From Stentor roeselii (Eukaryota; Ciliophora; Heterotrichea; Heterotrichida; Stentoridae), in the NCBI GenBank assembly GCA_006503475.1, contig RSEH01000018.1, forward strand, positions 1 through 64,000: DNA of 64,000 nt, written 5' to 3'. Position 1 is the first letter of the stretch, and each line of letters starts with the position of its first letter. Of the stretch, positions 55,334 to 64,000 are shown one piece after another. The notes beneath the pieces are model-generated. The model was not told the DNA's origin, did no database searches, and worked only from the letters and a program-made list of their open reading frames with translations. The position numbers were made by a program, and so were the translations under genes.

Positions 55334-58300
55334 ATGGTGCTTGTATGTTTAGCTTTTTGCCTTGTGTTTGGTGATGTTGTCAGAAAGTCGATACCGGAAA
55401 CTCAACCACCACCGAATCCGATGATTGGCTTATCTGCTGTTTATGACAAGACATCAAACCGGATTTATCTAACTGGAGGTTATGACATCACAAGTGAAGA
55501 GAAAACTTCAGATGTTTATTACTTCGACTTGACATCAAGACTCTGGGAAAGAGAACTTATAGGCTCAGAACTGATTCCATCATTTTTACTCTATCATAAA
55601 ACTTTCCTTAACAAAAATCGAGAAATTTTAGTTTTTTCACTGAATCATGAGATTTACAAGTTTAACTTAAAAACTCTTGGCTGGAGTTCAGACTATTTAA
55701 AAGGAGATGTGTTTGAGTCAACTACTAATCCTTCAATTACTTGGATGACGCATAATTCGACAGAGTTTATCGTGATATTTGGAGGTCTTGCTAAAAAATT
55801 GTTGAATACGCTTTACTTGTAATAAAAAATTAGGATTGAAGCTGATACCCTTCAGTCTCGACTGGTGTTTTCAGGGGAAGGGCCTCCATATCCTCAGGAA
55901 GGTTCAAGCATTTCGTATTTTAATGGCTCGCTTTACCTTTTCGGTTATTCTCTTATACAGACACTTGAAAATGATTATGTAAAAAATGATATTTATAGGT
56001 ATGATCTTGATGGAAATTATTGGGAAGTTGTTGAAGTCAAAGGAGATAGGCCTGATGGAAGAGTTTATCATTATTCATGCATTTATAACAATGAACTGTA
56101 CATATTCTTTGGAATAGATTATGCAACATTTAGTGAATTTAAAAACTTTTACAAGTTTAACTTTGAGAAAAGTGAATGGATTTTAGTTGAAAGTGATTTT
56201 GGTATTTCTAACTCTCAAGGCGCCTTTGTGCAGGTCGATAATATTGTCCATTTTATACATGGAAGAAATCTTTTTGAAATCACAAACTCAATTATTACGC
56301 TGGACCTTTCTAAAGATAACTTGGGTAGAAATATTACTTCACCTTACTGGGTAAGTCCCCCAGAAAGAATAGATCATTGTGGATTAGTAATTGGGACAAA
56401 TTTTTATGTTTTTGGAGGAGTTATGTTGAGAGAAAATGATATCAAATCATACCAAAATGATATCTGGGCTTTCGATTTGGAGATGAAAATCTGGAATCCT
56501 GTTAATTTTTTTGGAGACATTCCTAGTCAAAGGGCAAGCTTTGCATGCTCTAAAACAAATTCTGAGACTTTTGCTATTTTTGGAGGAGTTTCTGAAAGTG
56601 GAATTTTAGATGATTTGTTTATTTTTCATGAACCTCAGAGAACTTGGTATAGATTAAATGCTGAGAATGATTTTCCTTCTAAAAGGCAATCAGCTTGCAT
56701 AGTGTTTCATGAAAACGTCTTGTATATTGTTGGAGGAAGGAATAATGAATTGGCTTTCAATGAAATCTGGACTTATAGTTTCATTACTAACCGGTTTGAA
56801 TTAACTAATATGAAGCCTGTACTCTTCAATGGTCTAGGCTTGCATAAAGTAAACTGCTGGATTGAGCAGCGAGATAATTACATTGATCTTTTTATTGCAG
56901 GAGGAGAAGACTTTTACCACAGTCCAAATCCAGAACTAATCTGCTTTAGTATATTCAGTGATGGCAATTTTCATTATTCAAATACCTTTTTAGGTTCACC
57001 TTATAATTTAACATCAGTAGGGTCAGATACCAAGCTGTTAATCACTGATAATTACATGATAAGATACGGAGGAGTTATTTATGACTACTTAGCACTTAAC
57101 AGCATAATGCTTTACAGTCGAAAAGCTGAAAGTTCATCTGAATCCTATGCATCCCAACTGATTACTTTATTAAATTCAACAAAAAGTCACTCCTTAGTCC
57201 ACTTTAAACGTTCATTCTACTCATTCAGTGGTATAAGATCCCTAGAAATCTTCAGTTCCTTTTCCTACACAACCAGAAACTTACTAGAGTTCACCTTCAT
57301 AAACCAATCAAAATACAACATCTCCTGTAGTCCAGGAACAATAGGAAAAAATTGCAGTTTATGTAAACCAGGGACTTACTACGAAAACAACGATTGTAAA
57401 ACCTGCCCTCCAGGTAAGTTTAACAGTCGATACGCATCAGTCGGTGCTGAAACATGCAGTCTTTGCCCTTTCGGGTCCTACTCAAAAACATCCGGGGCTC
57501 ATTTTTGCCTTAAGTGCCCTGCAGGCACTATTTGTCCCATCGGTTCATCAAAAGCAAAAAATTTTTTAAACTTTCCTAAAAATGAATCAATTCAACCTTC
57601 ATCATTCAAAACAAAACAAAATTTTATCAGTGGAATTTCTAATTATTTATGGTACAGCTTTAGTGTTTTTGGGATCATCGTGATATTAATTGCTGTAAAT
57701 GTCAGTAATTTTCATCCTTTTCTGAAAAAAATCGATTTATTCGTGGATCAACATGAAAATAGTTTAGATGTTCCTGTGATTCATAAAAAGACTTTAACTG
57801 GAGGAGCTTTTTCTGTTGCTTTTGTGTTGTTTGTGATAGTTTCAGTTGTGGTTTCTGTTTTGACTTACCGGCTTGATAATGTTTCTGAGATTAGGACGTT
57901 GATTCCTGTGATTCTTTTAGAGGATGAAATCACTGCTGATGATTTTAAGGCAAATGTTGTGTTTTACTTTTATGGTGGGGAGTGTGTTGACCTCGAGAGA
58001 CAAGGAAACCAGTGTCACAAAAGGATTCATTTAGAACAACAAGGAGTAAGTTTTTATCATAAGACTGTTGAATGCTCTTTTGAGGAAGGTGACTGCAAAA
58101 TTTCAGTAAGATACAAAAACTTCAAGTTAACTTCAAAATCAGCGAAAATCGAGGTCAGAATGGAAGAAAGTTCAAGTTCAGCTAATGCTATCAGCTTAAA
58201 TTTGACGAGTTCTTCTTCAATTCCAGGAAAAACAAGTAGCTTATCAACTATAATACAGCCTTATTCAAATGAGTTTCTTTTCAAAGGACTAGAACCTTCG

Positions 58301-58800
58301 AAATTTTACTTCAAATTTATTCCTTCTGTAAAAAAAATTCAGATTTTTGAAAGTGAATCGAATGAATGGCCGAGTTTGGAAACAGGTTTTCTTATCTCTG
58401 AATATCAGAATCATCAATCAGGGGCTGTTTCAAGTTATGAAACGTAAAATTATTTAGCATTATCTTGAAAAATCACTTAATAGTGAATATCTTTATCTTT
58501 GAAAGTGATACTGCTGTGAATACTAAAAGAATTGTTAATCAAAGTTTCTTGTTTTTTATTGGATCTTTAGTTGGGTCAGTTTTTGGGTTTATGGGAACTT
58601 TCGCTGTTTTGATGTCGTTCAGTGAAGGGTTTTATCAGAAATATAAGCATAAAACTGAATTTAAGAAAAAATTGAAGGGGTTTAGGAAAAAAGGGACAAA
58701 TTTGAAAAATGAGTTTAAGGTGGAAGTTGAGCCTAGGCTTTTATGTAAAGTCACTCCAGTTACCATGCAAGAGTATTCTTCGGAAGGCTATGAAATTTGA
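55334..58800 (+). CDS. Kelch-repeat, cysteine-rich membrane protein
   Basis: About 1,145 aa after removing a 15-nt intron (55819-55833) and a 14-nt one (58444-58457). A signal peptide starts at ATG 55334 (MVLVCLAFCLVFG). Around six kelch-type blades follow to about residue 600 (IYLTGGYD, YVFGGVML, FAIFGGVSE, LYIVGGRNNELAFNEIWTY). Then comes a GCC2/GCC3-like Cys module (CKPGTYYENNDC, CPPGKFNSRYASVGAETC, CPAGTICPIGS). Membrane helices lie near FSVFGIIVILIAV, FSVAFVLFVIVSVVVSVLTY and, after the last intron, FLFFIGSLVGSVFGFMGTFAVLM. It may be a surface receptor or adhesion protein. Confidence 0.8.
55819..55833 (+). other. 15-nt intron
   Basis: GTAATAAAAAATTAG, with A at position 10, containing a TAA. 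Removal joins TLYL to IEADTLQSRLVFSGEG within a kelch blade. Confidence 0.9.
58444..58457 (+). other. 14-nt intron candidate
   Basis: GTAAAATTATTTAG. Removal restores the frame and links SSYET to IILKNHLIVNIFIF and the final membrane helix. The A lies five bases before the end, as in the 15-nt introns, so one base is missing from the 5' A-run. Confidence 0.7.
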
Positions 58801-61800
58801 AGATTTAGATTAGATAAATAGATTTTAGATAAAATGATGTTGAATATGTTTTTATTTAAAATTCATTCATTAGTTAATCTTGAATAAACTAATAATTACT
58901 GAAAGACTCATATTTGCTTATTTTGATGAGATAAACTATCAAAAAACAGATTTCTTATAGCCCAAGATAAACTCTGCATTTCCGTCAAATCAAACCAATC
59001 ACCTGCCAATTTACGCTCTTCTAACCTAATCCAATAAATAATTTTCTAATTCTTAACAATTTCAAATTATTTTCTTAATATCTAAAACAAATTCATCTTT
59101 CTTTTCTCACAAGCGAGTTTCTGAAAGATTTTTCAATTCAACAGCATTTATGAACTTTTCAGGAAATTCCTGTAATAAATTTTCATATTTATCAACAAAG
59201 TGTAAATTCTAATAATTTTATTTCCAAATCAAGTCGATATTGGCAGTTAAAAGTCAAAAATTAATTCTCCAAAGCATATGATAATGATGTAAAAAAATGA
59301 CTTCCCACTTTCTCACAAACATTTTCCTTGAACTACTTGACGAGAGTTCTACTTTCAATTAAGGACATGGAGGAAGTTATATTGATCCCTGATGTCTAAT
59401 TCTTTTGATTAATTTTAGTTATATTCCATTGATCTCCATACTCTAAAAATCTTTCAATATATGAAAAGGAATTTACATCTTCTGGTAAACGTCTTTTATA
59501 GAGGTGCAAGGAGCATGTTTTCTATAAATTTTAAATTAAAACACTGCAATCAGTCTCTAAGTAAATTTAATAATAGGCTAAAAATTACTCAAATTGCAGT
59601 ATTAATTGAAATTTCCAATAAAAAGTATATTCAGATCTTGCCTTATACGTTTTGATTGAAACTTAAGAAAAGGCCATTCCAGGAAATTTCTTGGTTTATA
59701 TTGAAACAGTTTTATTGATACATGTCTTTAGGAGATTTTTCCAACTCCTCTATGTATTTTTTTAATCACAAGTTGAGAACTGATGAGATATAAGTGTTTT
59801 ATATTATCTTATCCAAAATTACCCTCTTGAATTAATGAAAAATTTTGATGTTCAAAAAAATCTGAAATTCTGCGATTTCACATCATGCCTAAATTTTCTA
59901 ATTTTTTTAAAATTTTTTGGAACTTAGGTCTTGGTCCAGAAGTGGTTAGGTGCTGGGCGACTCTAAGATCTTATGCGCTTTAATACCTGTTATTTTCAAG
60001 TGACTTTTAGAGACTCATCCTGCTGTTCAATAAGCTTAAAAACAAGATATTCCTAGGCCTTGACTATCAGTTTTTTTACTTTCTTCTCAAGTTAGTCACG
60101 AGCGGCAAGGTTCTGGTTAATGTAGTTCTTCACTGTCATGTTCTTAGCTGTTTCCAAGGCCATCATCGTCGAGAATATCCTTAAGTATCTACTTGACGAC
60201 TCCAAGTCTTAATTAATTGAATTCTTTTTTACACTAACTTGGAATCGTATCAAGCAAGCTATTCGAGATATATTTGATCTTTACTTATTTATTCATGTTT
60301 AAGAGACTACGCTTACTTTGAGTATGGAGAAAAAGATGCACATTCGGTATTTTCTAATCATTTAATAACATTAATTACGACACTAAAGAAGAAGACTTGA
60401 AGTCTCTTCGAAAAGGCAGGCCTATGATGAACTTACGGCTGATCCGCGACAGAGAGAACAACAAACAAAGGACTAGCGCTTCTGAGAGTTCAAATCAAAG
60501 GAATACGTGAAATCCGATATTCGCGAAATGAAAAATTCGGAGTTCAACGGAAGGACACTGAGAGTGACTACTCAGAAAAGAACTGCTCTTTCAATGGGAG
60601 AAGGAAACAAGAACCCTTTAGAAGAAACTTTAAGCAAAGTTTCGCCTCAAGAAACCATTACTATTTTTTAACTGGTCCAATTGTAGATTGGGGATAATGA
60701 AGAAGAAATTCAAAAAAAATTGAGAAATCGAGCTTCTGTTCTTTTTCACTCCTCAAGTTGATGCATTGAATGAATAAAGAAGTCGTTCGACCTGGGAAAA
60801 GTAATCAAGAAGGGCCTATACCTTTATCATGGTGAGTAATCCTTACTTTATTATACAAAATTAGGTAATTTTATGATATAAACCTTTTGACACTTCATAA
60901 GAAACCCTGATCATTTTTTTTACTCCAGTTATCGAAAAGATCTAATAATTGATCTGAGTTGAAATATTTAGGAATTAGATAAGGTGTTGAGAAAAAATTA
61001 AATTTTAAAAAAATTGAAAATCTCAGATATGAGATTACCAAGTTTGTTCAGAAAAGATAAGTTTTTGGAAGTTTTTTTTGGTTAATTCTTTATTCTAGTG
61101 ATAGAAAATTGAGAAATTTTTATTTAAAGAGTTGATCTACCTTAAGTGATGATCATTAGTTATCAGTAAGTGTTTTGTTTCTGTAAGTTCGGTATCCTCT
61201 TATAAATGGAAGCTCCAAGTCAATCAACATTTGACTCAATAGAATCTTTGACAGATATTGCAATCAACATGATACTATCGGTACTCCGCCTTGCAAGGCT
61301 AAAACAATTTTGCAACTAAGGTCAACCTGTTCAAAACATAAAAAATATCATTTTTTTCCAATTCTGACATGAATATCAGGCAACATTCGCAGAAAACTCA
61401 AATTCAATTATTCTTTAATTCAACTTATCTTCAGAAAGGCGCTGAATACAATTCAAGCTGCTGTTCGTATTACTTAAAAAATGATGCTGCCTTTCAGAAA
61501 TATTCAAATTGTTTTCGAAGTCAATTTTAATTTACAACGGTTTAGACATCTTTCAATCAACTCAATCCAACAATAAGCCGATATCTAAAACTCATTTCAC
61601 GTGGTAGTTGAAATTATCTGAAAACTCTATTTTTCAAGTTTTTCGCAGAGTTCAGCGAATTTGAAACTGCAAGGTCGATTTTTTTTTATTTTTTACGATT
61701 TTTCTGCTTTTTGCTGAATAAAAAATGTTTTTCCGAGATCTGTGTGCTAAGAAGTGAGGATATGAATATCAGTTGATATTTTCTGATAAAAGTTTGGATC

Positions 61801-62287
61801 TGCTGGTCGTTGAGGAACATGTAAGATTTGATTTTTCTAATGGGATTATATTTTGGTAGCGAAGGTTAATAATTATTTGACTTTTCGGGTATTTTGTGTT
61901 GATCGCCAAGACCCTTGCTAGGAAGTTTTGAGTAAGTTTTCATTATTTTTTACTCTAGATTTATTTTATAGTGATTGGTTTTCTAGGAAGACAAAAGAAT
62001 AGATGTGCTCACACCTTTATGATACTTTTTTCGAGAGAGCTTCAAGTGAAAAGTAGGTTTATAGGTTATATATGAGAGATTATTTAAAGATTTTTAAGTA
62101 TCAGCTAAAAATTTATTAGTTAGTTATCTCTAAATAACATAGTTTTTTCCTTTTATTAATAATTAAGATTTTTATTTACCCAAACAAATTTCTAAACCTG
62201 ATTACTGAAATTACCTGACTAATACCCAAATCAAAATAAGTATTCTCTTACCCAAGTTACTTTAAAGAATAATCTAATTATCTAAAA
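58801..62287. other. Gene-poor AT-rich region with coding-like fragments
   Basis: About 3.5 kb with no intact gene. Minus-strand remains at about 59990-60230 read coiled-coil-like protein (MALETAKNMTVKNYINQNLAARD, then further open pieces) with TAA and TAG in frame. Plus-strand pieces at about 60309-60840 also look coding (AYFEYGEKDAHSVF, SLRKGRPMMNLRLIRDRE, NSEFNGRTLRVTTQKRTALS) in changing frames. I do not recognise the parents. A 36-codon ORF at 61206-61316 sits behind a good TATAA-ATG. The small frame at 59461-59655 is doubtful. Confidence 0.45.
61206..61316 (+). CDS. Short ORF behind TATAA-ATG
   Basis: 36 codons (MEAPSQSTFDSIESL...), with TTATAA directly before the ATG, the same context as the known genes. 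No family. It may be a first exon whose remainder has decayed, or chance. Confidence 0.2.
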
Positions 62288-62747
62288 CTAATAACCCCAG
62301 TCCTTAAAAACGCATTCAGGGTACTCATCCTTCCACCTGCGTGCATATTTTCCATCATTCACATTATTCGGTTCATCCGCTTCCCTAGCTTCATAGCTTT
62401 GATTTTTCAAGTTATAAACATACACTGAATTTCAATCACAGTCTTCTTATCCATACATCCTTCAAAACAATCACGCTCTATTTGGCCAATACCTCTTATT
62501 TGTTACTGCCTTGAATAATTTTACTATCTGAATGATTTTTACCTGAATAATTATTACCCACTGAATGTTTTTCACAGTCTTTTTTATTTTACCTTGATAA
62601 TCTTCTACAATCTAATTATTTTTCACAAAGAAATAAATAACAGTCATCTTTTGATACTTTAATTTCTTTGAAGTACTGAAGTGCAGAATCATTCCAGTGC
62701 TTCAACAGGAGTTCTCGAAATTTCTTGATCTTGTCAGGAATATTCAT
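62288..62747 (-). pseudogene. Small gene with disrupted middle and intron-like repeats
   Basis: The ATG at 62747 lies 11 bp after the stop of the upstream coiled-coil gene and opens MNIPDKIKKFRELLLKHWND to about codon 45. Near the 3' end clear coding resumes (RDCFEGCMDKKTVIE, then NLKNQSYEAREADEPNN and KYARRWKDEYPECVFKDWGY) and ends at TAG 62288-62290. One more base in an A-run near 62435 would join the last two pieces. Between start and end lies a run of 15-nt intron-like units (62510-62626). Splicing all of them does not give an open frame. It may be a multi-intron gene with sequence errors or a broken one. No family is recognised. Confidence 0.4.
62510..62626 (-). repeat. Cluster of 15-nt intron-like units
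   Basis: On the minus strand, GT...AG units lie at 62612-62626, 62579-62592 (14 nt), 62561-62575, 62543-62557, 62528-62542 and 62510-62524. Examples are GTGAAAAACATTCAG, GTAATAATTATTCAG and GTAAAAATCATTCAG. Several have A at position 10. Spacings of 15 or 18 bp show a tandem repeat. Confidence 0.7.
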
Positions 62748-62758
62748 ACTATTCAAAC

Positions 62759-63841
62759 CTAACTAAATTCACTTTTGCGAGTTTGAAGCCTTTCTTGAAC
62801 TTCCTCTTCTTTCTTGATTTCAACAACAGTCTTCACTTCTAATTTCATCCTATTCGTCAACTCCTGGTCGAATGATTCAACTATTTTTCGATACTGAGCA
62901 GTTAGAGACTCAACCTTTTCATTGATTTCCTTTCGAAACCTCTCAAATCCAGCAGACTGTTCATTCTCCAACTCAGAAAACTCTTCCCTTTGGTTGATAT
63001 CTCTTTGAGTGTGGTACTCCTCAACTTGATTTCTCAAGTTTTCTTGAAATTTTTTAATTTCAACACCCTGTTTATCTAATTTTTCTGAAATTCGATCCAA
63101 ATTTTTACTTAATCTTTCATCAATACTTTTAGTAAAATCTTTATAATTTTTTTCTTGAATTTTCAAAATCAAGTCTTTTTGATTAGTCCCGTCGATGATG
63201 GAGTCGTACTTCCTGGTGACTTCTTGAATGAAAAAGTCTTGACTCAAAAGAGACTTTTCAATTAAACTAATTCTTTTGTTTAGAGCATCCGTGTTTTTTT
63301 TTCTTGCGAGTTTATTTTTTTTCTTTTTAAAAAATTCTTCTTGTTCCTTGATTTTCATCTGAATTTTTTTTTCAGATTCTTGAGAAGACTTCTCGACTTG
63401 ATCGATTTTTTGAATGATTTTTCCCCTTTCAAGTTTTTCATTATCACAGTTTTCTTTTAAGATTTGAATAAATTCGTTGCTTTCTTGTAAGTGGTTTAAA
63501 ATCTTTGTAATGTCTTCGCTGAAGAGGGAAAAGTCGAGTTTGGATTTTTGATCTTTAGAAAAGTGATCTTGAATCAGTTCGGAGAATTCTTCTTCAGTTC
63601 GGAACTCGATATTTAGATCGCTTAGTCCTTTAAATGACTCGGGTGGGACATTTTCTGAGGATGATAAGGTTGAAGCGATGTCGATGAGCTTTTCTTGTCT
63701 TTCGGTTAGTTCTTGTGTGATCTTGCATAGTTTTTGGCAGATTTGAATGAACATTGACTTCCCGGTGTCCATTAATTTGGTCATTGATGAGGATAAGTTT
63801 TTCATTTCGTCAGCTAGTAACTTTGGAGTTGAAAGTTCCAT
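62759..63841 (-). CDS. Coiled-coil protein, 360 aa
   Basis: An open frame from ATG 63841 (behind AAATAA). The first 140 residues are helical with a short globular feel (MKNLSSSMTKLMDTGKSMFIQICQKLCKITQEL). From about 140 the protein is a charged coiled coil with a poly-Lys patch (FFKKKKNKLARKK) and repeated RISEKLDKQG-like heptads, ending in an E/K-rich helix. It lacks membrane segments. No family is named; a cytoskeletal or ciliary role is a guess from composition. Confidence 0.65.
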   Translation of the reverse strand: MELSTPKLLADEMKNLSSSMTKLMDTGKSMFIQICQKLCKITQELTERQEKLIDIASTLSSSENVPPESFKGLSDLNIEFRTEEEFSELIQDHFSKDQKSKLDFSLFSEDITKILNHLQESNEFIQILKENCDNEKLERGKIIQKIDQVEKSSQESEKKIQMKIKEQEEFFKKKKNKLARKKNTDALNKRISLIEKSLLSQDFFIQEVTRKYDSIIDGTNQKDLILKIQEKNYKDFTKSIDERLSKNLDRISEKLDKQGVEIKKFQENLRNQVEEYHTQRDINQREEFSELENEQSAGFERFRKEINEKVESLTAQYRKIVESFDQELTNRMKLEVKTVVEIKKEEEVQERLQTRKSEFS

Positions 63842-64000
63842 TTATTTGGCTTATGATTTAGGAAAATTAGACTAATCGGTAAATATTTACTATTCTAAAC
63901 TTGATTATACTTCTCAAAGTTTTATCATCTCTTATTATATACAATTATCTTTTATCATATATTAAAGATTCTTATATACTCCAGTTATAATTTTGTAAAT
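63842..64000. other. AT-rich right edge
   Basis: Only AT-rich sequence; no gene or telomeric repeat is seen. Confidence 0.5.

Noticed and set aside
59925-60015. A tRNA-Leu-like stretch (GTGGTTAGG, CTCTAAGAT, TTCAAGT)
   Set aside because: The anticodon loop has an extra base, the stems pair poorly, and the minus strand here reads protein-like sequence (DLRVAQHLTTSGPRPKF), so a tRNA is not supported.
60120-60212. Alba-like similarity on the plus strand (VSKAIIVENILKYLL)
   Set aside because: The match is short, frames change on both sides, and the opposite strand gives a longer coding-like reading.

Overview
The window looks like a macronuclear contig from a heterotrich ciliate, most like Stentor. 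The main evidence is eight GT...AG introns of exactly 15 nt, each with an A at position 10, that join neighbouring reading frames into whole genes. The code appears standard: TAA, TAG and TGA all end genes, and reading TGA as Trp at 46074 would run that gene into its neighbour. This argues against Blepharisma, which also has tiny introns. The DNA is AT-rich and many start codons sit directly behind a TATAA-type sequence. There are no rRNA genes, CRISPR arrays, transposons or virus-like elements that I can support.

Layout. 1-14 kb is an AT-rich, low-density region holding rapidly changing families. It has two broken zinc-binding/coiled-coil/WD40 genes (1-695 and 3123-4950), an orphan membrane protein (5627-6523), a decayed cysteine-rich repeat gene (about 7131-7620), and a tandem array of three paralogues (8047-13937). 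I read those three as an ADP-ribosyltransferase domain fused to a bacterial-type response-regulator receiver domain. Only the third copy looks whole.

14-58.8 kb is a compact core of conserved genes. It holds an Mpv17/PMP22 protein, a 264-aa membrane protein, a 4,196-aa cysteine-rich surface protein with a coiled-coil tail, an EF-hand protein, DNA topoisomerase I, an Air/ZCCHC7-like zinc-knuckle protein, and a tubulin-tyrosine-ligase-like (probably glycylase) enzyme. It also holds two ACSF2-like acyl-CoA synthetases flanking a tetraspanin, an eIF4B/4H-like RNA-binding protein, a PX-like/beta-propeller protein, a 1,761-aa coiled-coil protein, a purple acid phosphatase, TFIIB and a kelch/cysteine-rich membrane protein. 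Spacing is extreme: divergent start codons are 14, 24 and 31 bp apart, convergent stops 2 and 4 bp apart, and one head-to-tail pair is 5 bp apart.

58.8-62.3 kb is gene-poor and contains coding-like fragments on both strands. At 62.3-62.75 kb there is a disrupted small gene with a run of intron-like 15-mers. The window ends with a coiled-coil gene (62759-63841).

How the genes work together. No pathway spans the window. Several products fit ciliate cell-surface and cytoskeletal biology: the tubulin-modifying enzyme, EF-hand protein, coiled-coil proteins, cysteine-rich and kelch surface proteins, and tetraspanin. The most unusual system is the ADP-ribosyltransferase-receiver array. Several genes lack one base in A/T runs, so real decay and sequence error cannot be fully separated from this sequence alone.
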